Shown here piece by piece: positions 27,794 through 36,830 of a stretch of 64,000 nucleotides of DNA (its first letter is position 1; every line of letters starts with the position of its first letter). Origin of the DNA: Variovorax sp. 679. Lineage in GTDB: Bacteria > Pseudomonadota > Gammaproteobacteria > Burkholderiales > Burkholderiaceae_C. The notes below the pieces were generated by a model. The model was not told the origin of the DNA. It saw only the letters and a program-made list of their open reading frames with translations, and did not search any database. A program made the position numbers and the translations under genes. The stretch covers positions 124,001 to 188,000 of the forward strand of contig NZ_RXFS01000012.1 of NCBI RefSeq assembly GCF_003952185.1, in the 5' to 3' direction.

Positions 27794-28143
27794 TTTTTCC
27801 CTTAATCAACCTGATGTTCTTAGTACTTTTGAAGGCCGGCCTTCAAGATGAACTCGAGGCCGGCACATTTTCATTTTGTAGATATCTGGTGTGATGCACT
27901 AGATAGAAGAAAGGCGTAGTGAGGCTCTCTCGTCTAGGCAAACTTGGCCTCGAGAAACTATTGAGCCGTGGTGGTGGTAAACGCAGTCCTCAGCGTCGAA
28001 GCCGCACTACTCCCAGGTTTGCACCTGTTGGGCAGCTCGACGGTGATTTCGAAGACACCGTCAACGCCGTGCTTAAATCTGCGGCTGATGAAGAGCGGTC
28101 TAGCTCCGGAGGCAAGCTCGCCGGCCTACCGACCCAATTCAGT
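27794..28143. other. AT-richer intergenic region, no gene recognised
   Basis: 350 bases between the cysteine-repeat gene and the cysteine hydrolase gene. It contains the 18-bp palindrome listed at 27829-27846 and an AAGGGAAAAA stretch just before the secreted-protein start. Short open frames occur on both strands, but none has a convincing start signal or family character. The right half could be decayed coding sequence. Confidence 0.4.
27829..27846. promoter_or_regulatory. perfect 18-bp palindrome upstream of the cysteine-repeat gene
   Basis: TTGAAGGCCGGCCTTCAA is fully self-complementary and lies 36 bases before the start codon of the gene at 26018-27793. It could be an operator for that gene or a small hairpin in its leader. 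No regulator gene is adjacent. Confidence 0.4.
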
Positions 28144-28680
28144 TCAGTCGCCGAACGCGACTTCCGCGCTGGCCACCGCGCGGATCGGCACGCCGAAGCT
28201 CGTGATGTCCGCGAGCGTGGCGTTGTGATGCTCGCGGATCTGCGCGCCCGTGGCGTGCGGCTTGTCGTGCGAGGTGTGGGCGTCGGCCGCGAGCACGACG
28301 TGGTAGCCCAGCGCGGCGGCGCGGCGCACGGTGGTGTCCACGCAGAACTCCGAGGAGTAGCCGCAGACCACCACGCGCTTCACGCCGTGCTCCGAGAGCC
28401 ACGCTTCCAGCGGCGTGCGCAGGAAGGAGTCGGGCGTGGTCTTGCGGATGCGCGCGTCGCGCGAATCGGTGTTCAGCGCGCTCGCAAGCTGCCAGCGCTC
28501 GGAATCGAACTCGAGGTCGACGGCGTTCTCGTGCTGGATGAAGGCCACCGGCACGCCGGCCTCGCGGGCTCGCGCAGTGAGCGCGTTGATGCGCTGCATC
28601 ACTTCGCCGGCCTCATGGGGGCGCGGCGGGTCGTCGCAAAGGCCACGCTGGACGTCGATGACGAGAACGGCAGTTTTCAT
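28144..28680 (-). CDS. isochorismatase-family cysteine hydrolase
   Basis: 178 residues from the ATG at 28680; an ATG three codons earlier is possible. The catalytic triad is visible: Asp9 in VLVIDVQRG, Lys80 in IRKTTPDSF and Cys113 in GYSSEFCVDTT. The cis-peptide region VVCGYSSEFC is typical. Relatives include nicotinamidases, carbamoylases and other amide or ester hydrolases. No neighbouring pathway gene points to the substrate. It ends the small transcript that begins with the membrane-protein gene at 28704-29120. Confidence 0.87.
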   Translation of the reverse strand: MKTAVLVIDVQRGLCDDPPRPHEAGEVMQRINALTARAREAGVPVAFIQHENAVDLEFDSERWQLASALNTDSRDARIRKTTPDSFLRTPLEAWLSEHGVKRVVVCGYSSEFCVDTTVRRAAALGYHVVLAADAHTSHDKPHATGAQIREHHNATLADITSFGVPIRAVASAEVAFGD

Positions 28681-28703
28681 GGAATCCATCAATCAGAAGG
28701 AAA

Positions 28704-29120
28704 TCAGAAGGAGGCGAGGTTCTTGACCGACCAGAGTATGGCGCCCGAGACCAGCGTCGAGATGAGCGCGATGACCGCGCTGGCGCCGAAGGAAGTGCCG
28801 ATGCCGATCTGGAAGCCCAGCGTGTAGGCCACGAACAGCCCCGCGAGCACTGCCACCGCAGGCCAGCCTTCGATGTGGTGGATGCCCGTGCCGCTCGAAA
28901 AGCTCATGAAGGCCATCAGGGCCAGCGCAACGAGCAGCGAGGCGTAGAAGACGGACTTGAACGACTCGCCCAGCGTCGGCGACGTGCCAGCGACGACCTG
29001 CGCCGACACCTTCACCGCCACCGTCACGATCAGCACCAGCGCGCAGGCGGTCACCGCGAGCTTCAGCGGCGCGATGAACGCGAAGAACAGGAGGGCTCCG
29101 ATGAACAGGAGGTAGTGCAT
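28704..29120 (-). CDS. four-helix inner-membrane protein, function unknown
   Basis: 138 residues, almost entirely hydrophobic, with segments at about 3-40 (two close helices), 60-78, 86-104 and 112-132. A short polar loop around GTSPTLGESFKSVF separates the first pair from the rest. It resembles Yip1-like or DUF-type small membrane proteins but I cannot assign a family. It precedes the cysteine hydrolase gene by 23 bases, so the two may be co-transcribed. Confidence 0.7.
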   Translation of the reverse strand: MHYLLFIGALLFFAFIAPLKLAVTACALVLIVTVAVKVSAQVVAGTSPTLGESFKSVFYASLLVALALMAFMSFSSGTGIHHIEGWPAVAVLAGLFVAYTLGFQIGIGTSFGASAVIALISTLVSGAILWSVKNLASF

Positions 29121-29170
29121 GCCGGCGCGATTGTGAACGATCCGACCTGACTACGGCCCACCTGTTCTGC

Positions 29171-30766
29171 CTAGTCCCAGGCGCTCACCTCCAGCCGCAC
29201 CTTGCCGCTGATGCCTGGCGCGGCTGGTGCCGCGCCGAGGCTGGACAACGGCACCACGAACTGCAGCTTGCCGCTCGCCAGCTGCTTCGGGCTCATGGGC
29301 AGCGAGGCACGGCCGGCGGTGTCGGTCTGCCATCCGTACTTGACGTTCCAGTTCTCGGCCGGGTCGCCGGGCTGGGGCGGCGCGATCTCGATGATCAGCG
29401 TGTCGCGAAAGAGCGAACTGCCTTCGTAATGGCCGTCGAGCCAGAACTTGTTGTTGACCTGGTAGTCGGGCACGCGCACGCCCAGCGTCATGGCGTAGGC
29501 CAGCGTCGGGCGGTCCTGCTTCACGCGGGCCCTGTTGGCGAGGAACACGGTCGACAGATAGATCGAACGGCGATCGGCCGTGGCCGGGTCGGTCAGCTCC
29601 TTGTGCGTGCGGCAGGCGGGGGAGTCTTCCTCTGCGATGCGGCGGCTCAGGTACCAGCGCTTGCCGCGCGGCGCGGCCAGCAGCTCGACCTGGTAGAGCG
29701 CATCGACATCCGCGTCCTTGGGCAGGTCGGGCGGCAAGGTGACGCCGTCAACGTCGAACCACAGGTCGACCCGCACGTCACCGAACAGGAAGCGCGTGAG
29801 GTTCTGGTAGGCCTCTTCGGAGTTGACGATGCCGAAGTAGCCCGAGTGCGAGCGGTAGGTGTAGGCGGTGGCCACCGGCTGCGTCTTGCCAGCATCGTCG
29901 ACGGCCCAGAGCGAAGCGTTCTCGATGCGCACGAGGCCGTCGCTGCCGTGGCCCGCGAACATGCGCGAAAGGCCCTTGGCGGTCTCGTAGTCGCCGCGGT
30001 TGGTGCCGACCATGCAGAAGAAGCGCTCGGGCGGAAAGGCGGCGGCCGGCAGGTAGTCCATGCGGCCGTTGACGGCCGGCGTCGCCAGAAACTCGGACAT
30101 CTTGTCGCGGTTGAAGGTATTCATCTCGTTCACCGTGAGCCAGGCCGGCACGTTGATGCCGCCCATGTCGATGCCGTTGTGCGGCGTGGCGTAGGTGAAC
30201 ACCTTGTCGACGCAGGCGCGGGCCTTCGCGTCGCCGAGCGCGGGGTTCTGCAGGAAGGCGCGCACCACCAGCCCGCCCATGGAATGCGCGACAAGGTAGC
30301 AGCGGAAGTCGTCGGCCGTGAAGCCCGAGGGCCCTTCGCGCTGCACCACGAGGTCGCGCACGCGAAGGATCAGCTGGCTCAGGCCCTGCGCGTACACCTT
30401 GACGTCCTTGGCCTTGCCGTCGCCCAGCAGCTCGGAGCCCGAGTCGTAGTAGCGGTAGATGATGACCGAGGCCGAGGGAATGCCGTCGACGTCGTTGCCG
30501 TTCGCGTCGGGCGAGGGCTTCCAGTCGGGGTCGAGGATGTCCAGGCCGTTCTGGTAGACGCTCTGGTACTGGAAGTCGGCCAGCAGCCGCACCATCGGCG
30601 ATTCGAAGACGAACTTCTGCGCCGGCGCTTCCTTCTTCACGGTGGCGCGGTACACCGTGGAGCCGATGTTGAAGCCGCAGAACGGATCGGCCGCGGTCTC
30701 GTCGCGCTCCGACTCGGTCATTGCGTAGCCGCGCACGTAGATGATGGGATAGCGGTTGGTGCTCAT
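29171..30766 (-). CDS. alpha/beta-hydrolase, PGAP1/lipase-like
   Basis: 531 residues. The N-terminal strand YPIIYVRGYA begins the fold, the nucleophile is Ser162 in VAHSMGGLVVRAF, and the segment FTYATPHNGIDMGG is characteristic of PGAP1-like and lecithin:cholesterol acyltransferase-like lipases. The last 180 residues form a beta-rich extra domain with little similarity to the catalytic part. No signal peptide is seen. It is divergent from the metallo-beta-lactamase-fold lipoprotein gene. An esterase or lipase activity is expected. Confidence 0.8.
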   Translation of the reverse strand: MSTNRYPIIYVRGYAMTESERDETAADPFCGFNIGSTVYRATVKKEAPAQKFVFESPMVRLLADFQYQSVYQNGLDILDPDWKPSPDANGNDVDGIPSASVIIYRYYDSGSELLGDGKAKDVKVYAQGLSQLILRVRDLVVQREGPSGFTADDFRCYLVAHSMGGLVVRAFLQNPALGDAKARACVDKVFTYATPHNGIDMGGINVPAWLTVNEMNTFNRDKMSEFLATPAVNGRMDYLPAAAFPPERFFCMVGTNRGDYETAKGLSRMFAGHGSDGLVRIENASLWAVDDAGKTQPVATAYTYRSHSGYFGIVNSEEAYQNLTRFLFGDVRVDLWFDVDGVTLPPDLPKDADVDALYQVELLAAPRGKRWYLSRRIAEEDSPACRTHKELTDPATADRRSIYLSTVFLANRARVKQDRPTLAYAMTLGVRVPDYQVNNKFWLDGHYEGSSLFRDTLIIEIAPPQPGDPAENWNVKYGWQTDTAGRASLPMSPKQLASGKLQFVVPLSSLGAAPAAPGISGKVRLEVSAWD

Positions 30767-30882
30767 GGATCTTGTGCCTCCTCAGAACGGGTGAAACCGA
30801 TGAAGTCCGGCAGTGTGCCGGGCCTCGGCGGCGCCCGCCATACGGCGCATGGCATAGCACCGGAATGCCCCTCCTGCCCGAA

Positions 30883-30910
30883 TGTTTCTATCGCTGAAAC
30901 CATTGAAACA
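30883..30910. promoter_or_regulatory. inverted GTTTC/GAAAC half-sites between divergent genes
   Basis: In the 198-base region shared by the lipase and the metallo-hydrolase promoters, GTTTC (30884-30888) is followed by GAAAC (30896-30900) and again by TTGAAACA (30903-30910). Such spaced half-sites suit a dimeric repressor acting on one or both genes. Assignment by eye only. Confidence 0.3.
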
Positions 30911-30964
30911 CGCGCCTTCGATAGTCTCCGGCCATCCGACAAACACAATCCAGAAGGCTCTCCC

Positions 30965-32086
30965 ATGGCTGAAGACCCGGGCTCGCAAGGCTCCTACCTG
31001 CCCCAACTCCTGCGCCGCGGCACCGCGCTCGCCGCGGCCGGCTGCGCCTTCGTCGCGGGCTGCAGCGCCGCCGGGGGCGGCGAGACGCGCTACGAGAACT
31101 CGCCCCAGTTCAAGGACGGCGGCTTCCACAACATGGCCAACCCCGACCTGCCCGCGCAGGCCAGCGCATGGCGCATCTGGTCGCGCTTCATCGTGGGCAG
31201 CAAGGTCGACACCGTGCCGGTCGACCCCATTCCCGTGAAGCCGCTGGACAAGGCCACGCTCGACGCGCTCGACACGAAGACCAACCACGTGGTGCGCCTG
31301 GGCCATTCGTCGCACCTGCTGAAGCTGCGCGACAAGTACTGGCTGATAGACCCGGTGTTCAGCGACCGCGCGTCGCCCGTGCAATGGGCGGGGCCGAAGC
31401 GCTTTCACAAGACGCCGATCGCGCTCGAGGATCTGCCGTCGATCGAGGGCGTGATCCTCTCGCACGACCACTACGACCACCTCGACGTGGCGACCATCGA
31501 ATACCTCTCGAAGGACGTGAAGCGCTACTTCGTGCCGCTGGGCGTGCGCTCACGGCTGGTGGCGATGGGCGTGCCGGCCGAGCGCGTGACCGAGCTCGAC
31601 TGGTGGCAGGGCGCCGAGCACGATGGCGTGAAGCTCACCGCCACGCCCGCGCAGCACTTCTCGGGCCGCACGCTGGGCGACCGCGACCGCACGCTGTGGG
31701 CCTCATGGGTGGTGCAAAGCGGCGACCAGCGCATCTTCTACAGCGGCGACTCGGGCTACTTTCCGGGCTTCAAGCAGATCGGCGAGCGCTTCGGCGGCTT
31801 CGACATCGCGCTGATGGAAAACGGCGCCTACGACAGCATGTGGCCCGCCGTGCACATGGCGCCCGAGCAGAGCGTGAAAGCCTTCGAGGACCTGCGCGGC
31901 AAGACCTTCTTCTCCGTGCACAACAGCACCTTCGACCTCGCGTTCCACGCCTGGCGCGACCCGCTGGACCGCATCGCGGCCCTCACGGAAGCAAAGAAGA
32001 TCGATCTGGCCACGCCGGTGATCGGCGAGGTGGTGACGGTGGGAGCCGCGCGGACCAACACGCGCTGGTGGACCGATCTGCGCTGA
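30965..32086 (+). CDS. metallo-beta-lactamase-fold hydrolase, NAPE-PLD/UlaG-like lipoprotein
   Basis: 373 residues from the ATG at 30965. The N-terminus has a hydrophobic run ending in VAGCSAAG, a lipobox-like site with Cys33 (or Cys27), so a lipoprotein is likely. The metal-binding HxHxDH motif is LSHDHYDHLD, with further ligands in TPAQHFSGR, YSGDSGYFP and SVHNSTFDLA. WxxLRxxYW-like strands before it (VVRLGHSSHLLKLRDKYWLIDPV) match the NAPE-PLD/RomA subgroup. These act on phosphodiesters or lipid amides. Its lipase-like divergent neighbour makes a role in lipid turnover plausible. Confidence 0.83.
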   Translation: MAEDPGSQGSYLPQLLRRGTALAAAGCAFVAGCSAAGGGETRYENSPQFKDGGFHNMANPDLPAQASAWRIWSRFIVGSKVDTVPVDPIPVKPLDKATLDALDTKTNHVVRLGHSSHLLKLRDKYWLIDPVFSDRASPVQWAGPKRFHKTPIALEDLPSIEGVILSHDHYDHLDVATIEYLSKDVKRYFVPLGVRSRLVAMGVPAERVTELDWWQGAEHDGVKLTATPAQHFSGRTLGDRDRTLWASWVVQSGDQRIFYSGDSGYFPGFKQIGERFGGFDIALMENGAYDSMWPAVHMAPEQSVKAFEDLRGKTFFSVHNSTFDLAFHAWRDPLDRIAALTEAKKIDLATPVIGEVVTVGAARTNTRWWTDLR

Positions 32087-32117
32087 CCGGCCCTCCTTCC
32101 CTTCCTGAGCCGGCGAG

Positions 32118-32309
32118 CTACTCGCCGCGCTCCTTGCGCTCACGCGCGCGCCGCACCTGGCGCGTCTCGTTCGCCTGAGAGGCGATGCGGTCCTTCTCGC
32201 GCTTCTTCGCCGCCCTCTTCTCGCGCATGCGCCGGCCCAGCACGTAGCTGCCGATGCCGGTGACCACGGCGATGAAGACGCCGATGACGCTGATGTCGAT
32301 GCCGCCCAT
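32118..32309 (-). CDS. 63-residue single-helix membrane protein
   Basis: One N-terminal membrane helix (about 5-25, ISVIGVFIAVVTGIGSYVLG) is followed by a strongly basic tail (RRMREKRAAKKREKD and following) that must be cytoplasmic. The ATG at 32309 lies two bases after the parC stop, so it is the last gene of the parC transcript. No family recognised. Confidence 0.65.
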   Translation of the reverse strand: MGGIDISVIGVFIAVVTGIGSYVLGRRMREKRAAKKREKDRIASQANETRQVRRARERKERGE

Positions 32310-32311
32310 GG

Positions 32312-34708
32312 CTATTGCACCCGCACGATGCTCGCCGGCTTGAAGCCGAGGTCGGCCGCCTTGCCCTTGCGCGCGCGGCTGCCGCGTGCGTTGTTGAGCG
32401 TGCGGATTTCGAGCGTTTCTTCGCGCTCCTTGCCGCCGCGGCCGATGCCTTCGATCTTCACGCTGCGCGTGTAGGCGGCCGCGCCGGCCAGGGTGTCCTT
32501 GGCTTCCAGGTCGATCAGCGTGAGGCCCCGGCCGCCCTTGGGCAGGCTCTTGAGTTCGGCGATGTCGAAGGTCAGGATGCGTCCGCCCGTCGAGGCGCAG
32601 GCCACGTGCGTGGCCGCGGGCATCGGCTCGGCGCCGCTCGCACCGCCCACCAGCGACGGACGGCAAAGCTGCTCGCCCTCGCCCACGTCGATGAAGGCCT
32701 TGCCGCCGCGCTGGCGCGACATCATGTTCTCGACCGTGGCGATGAAGCCGTAGCCGCCGGTGTTGGCCAGCAGCAGGCTGGCGCCCACAGGGCCCGTGAA
32801 GAAGTGCGTGACGTGCGTGCCGGCCTCCAGCTCGATGAGCGTGGTGACGGGCTGGCCGTCGCCGCGCCCGCCCGGCAGCGAAGCCACAGGCACGGTGTAG
32901 ACGCGCACGCTCTTGTCCTTGGCGCTGCCGAACACCAGCAACGTGTCGACGCTGCGGCATTCGAAGGCCTCGTAGAGCGCATCGCCCGACTTGAAGCTGT
33001 ACTCGGGCGCCGCGCCGTTTCCGTTGCCAGCAGCCTTCTCGCTGGCCCAGCCCTTCTGCGCGCGGACCCAGCCCTTCTGCGACACAATGACGGTGACGGG
33101 CTCGTCGACCACCTTCACCTCTGCCACAGCACGCTTCTCGGCCTGGATCAGCGTGCGGCGCGCGTCTTCGAAGGTCTTGGCGTCGGCTTCGATTTCCTTC
33201 ACCAGCAGGCGGCGCAGCGCGGCCGGGCTGGCGAGGATGTCCTCGAGCTTCTTCTGCTCCTCGCGCAGCTCCTTGAGCTGTTGCTCGATCTTGATGGCTT
33301 CGAGTCGCGCAAGCTGGCGCAACCTGATTTCGAGGATGTCCTCGGCCTGCACTTCGCTGAGGTTGAAGCGCGCGATGAGCGCAGCCTTCGGGTCTTCCGC
33401 CGTACGGATGATCGCGATCACCTCGTCGATGTTCAGCAGCACCAGCTGCCGGCCCTCGAGGATGTGGATGCGGTCCTGCACCTTGCCGAGGCGGAAGCGC
33501 GAGCGCTTCTCGACGGTGATCTCGCGGAAGGCGATCCACTCGTTGAGCATCTGGCGCAGCGACTTCTGCATGGGCTTGCCGTCGATGCCGACCATCGTGA
33601 GGTTGATCGGCGACGAGGTCTCCAGCGAGGTCTGCGCGAGCAGCGTGGTGATGAACTCATCCTGGCTGATGCGCGAGGTCTTGGGCTCGAACACGAGGCG
33701 CACGGCGGCGTCCTTGCTGGACTCGTCGCGCACCACGTCGAGCACCGACAGCATCGCGGCCTTCAGCTGCGTCTGTTCCGCGCTCAGCGCCTTCTTGCCG
33801 GTCTTGACCTTGGGGTTGGTGATTTCCTCGATTTCCTCGAGCACCTTCTGCGTGCTGACGCCTGGCGGAAGCTCGTTGACCACGAGCTGCCACTGGCCGC
33901 GTGCCAGTTCCTCGATCTTCCAGCGAGCACGCACCTTGAGCGAACCGCGGCCGGTGCGGTAGGCGTCGGCGATGTCGCTCGCGCTGCTGATGATCTGCGC
34001 GCCGCCCGGGTAGTCGGGGCCGGGCACGATGGCGAAGAGTTCTTCCTCGCTGAGCTTGCCGTTCGACTTGATCAGCGCCACGCAAGCATCGGCGATCTCG
34101 CGCAGGTTGTGGCTCGGAATTTCGGTGGCCAGGCCGACCGCGATGCCGCTGGCGCCATTGAGCAGCGTGAACGGCAGCCGCGCGGGCAGCAGGCGCGGCT
34201 CTTCGGTGCTGCCGTCGTAGTTGGGAATGAAGTCGACCGTGCCTTCGTCGATCTCGTCGAGCAGCAGGCTGGTGATGCGCGCCAGGCGCGCTTCGGTGTA
34301 GCGCATGGCGGCTGCGCCGTCGCCGTCGCGGCTGCCGAAGTTGCCCTGGCCGTCGACCAGCGGATAGCGCTGCGAGAAGTCTTGCGCCATGCGCACCAGC
34401 GCGTCGTACGCGGCCTGGTCGCTGTGCGGGTGGAAGCGGCCGAGCACGTCGCCGACCACGCGCGCGCTCTTCACGGGCTTGGCACCCACGGTGCCGTTGG
34501 TGCCGCCAAAGCCCAGGCCCATGCGCGACATCGAGTAAAGGATGCGGCGCTGCACCGGCTTCTGGCCGTCGGACACATCGGGCAGCGCGCGGCCCTTGAC
34601 CACGCTGAGCGCGTATTCGAGGTAGGCGGTCTGGGCGTAGTCGGCGAGGGTCAGGGTCGTGTCGCCGTCGGTGGGACCCTGGAGATCGAGCGGAGGTTGG
34701 GAATCCAT
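32312..34708 (-). CDS. parC: DNA topoisomerase IV subunit A
   Basis: 798 residues. The breakage-reunion domain has the expected opening (LADYAQTAYLEYALSVVKGRALPDV), the active-site Arg136-Tyr137 in GAAAMRYTEARL, and the quinolone-resistance region RFHPHSDQAAYDALVRM. At the positions matching E. coli Ser80 and Glu84 it has Gln98 and Asp102. The C-terminal third (about 480-798) forms the beta-pinwheel. It partners ParE (37320-39317) to decatenate chromosomes. The order parE to parC on one strand with three genes between suggests one long transcription unit. Confidence 0.96.
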   Translation of the reverse strand: MDSQPPLDLQGPTDGDTTLTLADYAQTAYLEYALSVVKGRALPDVSDGQKPVQRRILYSMSRMGLGFGGTNGTVGAKPVKSARVVGDVLGRFHPHSDQAAYDALVRMAQDFSQRYPLVDGQGNFGSRDGDGAAAMRYTEARLARITSLLLDEIDEGTVDFIPNYDGSTEEPRLLPARLPFTLLNGASGIAVGLATEIPSHNLREIADACVALIKSNGKLSEEELFAIVPGPDYPGGAQIISSASDIADAYRTGRGSLKVRARWKIEELARGQWQLVVNELPPGVSTQKVLEEIEEITNPKVKTGKKALSAEQTQLKAAMLSVLDVVRDESSKDAAVRLVFEPKTSRISQDEFITTLLAQTSLETSSPINLTMVGIDGKPMQKSLRQMLNEWIAFREITVEKRSRFRLGKVQDRIHILEGRQLVLLNIDEVIAIIRTAEDPKAALIARFNLSEVQAEDILEIRLRQLARLEAIKIEQQLKELREEQKKLEDILASPAALRRLLVKEIEADAKTFEDARRTLIQAEKRAVAEVKVVDEPVTVIVSQKGWVRAQKGWASEKAAGNGNGAAPEYSFKSGDALYEAFECRSVDTLLVFGSAKDKSVRVYTVPVASLPGGRGDGQPVTTLIELEAGTHVTHFFTGPVGASLLLANTGGYGFIATVENMMSRQRGGKAFIDVGEGEQLCRPSLVGGASGAEPMPAATHVACASTGGRILTFDIAELKSLPKGGRGLTLIDLEAKDTLAGAAAYTRSVKIEGIGRGGKEREETLEIRTLNNARGSRARKGKAADLGFKPASIVRVQ

Positions 34709-34763
34709 GAAAGAGCTGGTGAGAAAAACTGTTGCTGCAGGCTGCGCGCGATGGGCGTCGCGA

Positions 34764-35885
34764 TCAGCCCAGTGTGAATGCCTCGTGCACCGCAGACTGC
34801 ACGGCGCCGCCGAGCACCGCGCCGCCGCCCGCGACGTAGATCCAGTCGCCGATGACGGCCGCGCCCACGGCGTGGCGCGGCGTGGTCATCGGGGCGTGGC
34901 GTTGCCAGGTGTCGTCGACGGGGTTGTAGCTTTCCATCTGGCCGAACACCCTGGCCTGACGCGGCACGCCGCTGACGAGGATGCCGCCCTCCCCGCCCAT
35001 GGCGAAGAAGCGGCCGCGATACACCACGAGCCCGTGGCCCGAGCGCGCGGTGGGCAGCGGCGAGCGCAGCTCCCAGGTATCGCGCGCGGGCAGGTAGACG
35101 TGGTGCAGGTCGGTGTTGTATTCGAAGGTGTTGAAGCGCCCGCCGATCACATGGATCTGGCCGCCGTGCGACACGCAGCCGACGTGGTCGCGCGCGCCGG
35201 GCAGCGGCTTGCGTGCCGACCAGCGGTCGGCCTTGGGGTCGTAGACCTCGTGCCAGCCGACGCTCGCACGCTCGGCCGCGGGCTCGGAAGCACCGCCGAT
35301 CAGGTGCAGCGCGCCGTCGAGCATCACGGCAGCGGCGGCACCACGCGGGCGCGGCAGCGGGGCGATGGCACTCCAGCGGTTGGCGGCGATGTCGTAGACG
35401 TAGGCGTTGGTGTCGGAGCGGCGGTTCTGCTCGACGAAGCCGCCGAGCGCGTACACGCGGCCGCCTTCGGCCGTCACCGCGACGTGGTTGGCGCCGCGCG
35501 GTAGAGGCGCGCCGTCGAGCCAGCGGTCGGCCTTCGGGTCGTAGATATGGTGGTAGTCGCGGTTGACCTTGCCTTCGCCATAGCCGCCGACGACGTGCAT
35601 GCGGCCCATCGCTGCGGTAGCCCAGGCCATTTCGCTGCGCGGGATCGGCAAGGCTGCACGCGGCTCCCAGCGGCCTTGCGGGCCAGGCGGCGCGATGCTT
35701 TCAGTGAACCGCTGCGCCTCCTGGTCGGGCGTCATGTGATGAGGCACGCCGCCCTGCAGCCGCGCGTAAGGCTCGGCCGAGGAAGGCGCGGCCGGCAGCG
35801 TGTCGTGCGTGGCTGGATGCTGCGCGCGCACCGTGCCCGCCACCATGCCGGCGGCGGTCGCGAGAACGAAGCTTCGACGGTGCAT
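34764..35885 (-). CDS. exported kelch-repeat beta-propeller protein
   Basis: 373 residues from the ATG at 35885, which has GGGAG eight bases upstream. An in-frame ATG at 35900, overlapping the transglycosylase stop as TGATG, is an alternative. The signal HRRSFVLATAAGMVAGTVRAQ has a twin-arginine-like pair. Five or six kelch units follow, each with GG followed by a Tyr and Trp (MHVVGGYG, VYALGGFV, LHLIGGAS, IHVIGGRF, FFAMGGEG, IYVAGGGA). Related proteins include sialate mutarotases (NanM), but no sialate genes are nearby. Coupling to a lytic transglycosylase gene suggests a cell-envelope role. Confidence 0.82.
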   Translation of the reverse strand: MHRRSFVLATAAGMVAGTVRAQHPATHDTLPAAPSSAEPYARLQGGVPHHMTPDQEAQRFTESIAPPGPQGRWEPRAALPIPRSEMAWATAAMGRMHVVGGYGEGKVNRDYHHIYDPKADRWLDGAPLPRGANHVAVTAEGGRVYALGGFVEQNRRSDTNAYVYDIAANRWSAIAPLPRPRGAAAAVMLDGALHLIGGASEPAAERASVGWHEVYDPKADRWSARKPLPGARDHVGCVSHGGQIHVIGGRFNTFEYNTDLHHVYLPARDTWELRSPLPTARSGHGLVVYRGRFFAMGGEGGILVSGVPRQARVFGQMESYNPVDDTWQRHAPMTTPRHAVGAAVIGDWIYVAGGGAVLGGAVQSAVHEAFTLG

Positions 35886-35899
35886 CACGGTCTCCCTCA

Positions 35900-36811
35900 T
35901 CAGGACAGCGGCGTAGTGTCGGTCGCCTCGGCCGCGCCGGTCGGCACGGCCTGCGGCTCGGGGATGTCGGGCATGGTCGGCACGTTACGCGGCGTGTCGG
36001 ACGGCATGTTGCCGCGTCCGATGGCACCGCCCTGCGGCACCGTCAGCTCCATGCGGACACGGCCCGGCGTCTTGCCGCCGCGCACCGCACCGCTGCCGGC
36101 GCTGCCCGTCGCCACGGAAGGCTTCAGGTACGCATAGAGCTGCAGCACGGTCTGCACGTAGTTCTGCGTTTCCTTGTAGTTCGGGATCTTGTTGCCCGCG
36201 CGCTGCACCGCACCCTCGCCCGCGTTGTAGGCGGCCAGCGCGAGTTCGATCTGTCCGGGGAACATCGCGATCAGGTCGCGCAGGTAGCGCGAGCCGGCGG
36301 CGATGTTGACGCGCGGATCGAACAGCTTCTTCTCGATGGTCGTGCGCTTGTCCGCAGACACGCCGTAGCGCTGCGCGGTGGCGGGCATCAGCTGCATGAG
36401 GCCCATCGCGCCCTTGGGCGAGACGGCCTGCGCATCGAAGCCAGATTCGGTGGCAATGAGCGCCTGCAGCAGCTCGTAGTCGATCGAATGCTTGCTCGAC
36501 GCGTCGCGCAGCGCGGCCTTGGCGGTCTTGTAGCCGGGCGAGGCCTCGAACATGGCGAGCAGGCTCTGCGAGGCAGGCGACACCTTGCCGTCGAGCTTGC
36601 CGACACCGCGGCCCAGCGGGGAGATGCCGTTGGCGGTGTCGAAGCTCTGGCCGCCGCGGAAGAAGATCTGGTAGCGCTCGTCGATCTTTTCGGAAGCGAA
36701 GTGCGCAATGCCCTTGCTGTCGATGTAGCCGTAGATGTCGGCGGCGTGCGCACCCTGCAGCGACAGCACGAGGGCTGCACACAGCAAGAACGGGCGGAAC
36801 CAGCGTTTCAT
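35900..36811 (-). CDS. periplasmic lytic transglycosylase, SLT domain
   Basis: 303 residues. A signal peptide (FLLCAALVLSLQGAHAA) is followed by a DUF4124-like segment (DIYGYIDSKGIAHFASEKID). The SLT domain (about 105-235) has the catalytic Glu in LLQALIATESGFDAQAVSP, then GAMGLMQLMPATAQRYGV and LALAAYNAGEGAVQ. The C-terminal 60 residues are Pro/Gly/Ala-rich. It cleaves the MurNAc-GlcNAc bond of peptidoglycan to a 1,6-anhydro product. Nineteen bases separate it from the membrane-protein gene, and it is coupled to the kelch gene. Confidence 0.9.
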   Translation of the reverse strand: MKRWFRPFLLCAALVLSLQGAHAADIYGYIDSKGIAHFASEKIDERYQIFFRGGQSFDTANGISPLGRGVGKLDGKVSPASQSLLAMFEASPGYKTAKAALRDASSKHSIDYELLQALIATESGFDAQAVSPKGAMGLMQLMPATAQRYGVSADKRTTIEKKLFDPRVNIAAGSRYLRDLIAMFPGQIELALAAYNAGEGAVQRAGNKIPNYKETQNYVQTVLQLYAYLKPSVATGSAGSGAVRGGKTPGRVRMELTVPQGGAIGRGNMPSDTPRNVPTMPDIPEPQAVPTGAAEATDTTPLS

Positions 36812-36830
36812 GGCGATGCGGGCCCTGTCC

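Noticed and set aside
27919..28827. A 302-codon plus-strand frame over the cysteine hydrolase gene
   Set aside because: Overlaps a gene with a complete catalytic triad; the non-overlapping first 75 codons show no family character.
29429..32086. An 885-codon frame running through the lipase region into the metallo-hydrolase gene
   Set aside because: Only the part from 30965 has family motifs; the rest is antisense to the lipase gene.
32315..34777. An 820-codon frame opposite parC
   Set aside because: His/Arg/Leu-rich composition and full overlap with a certain essential gene.
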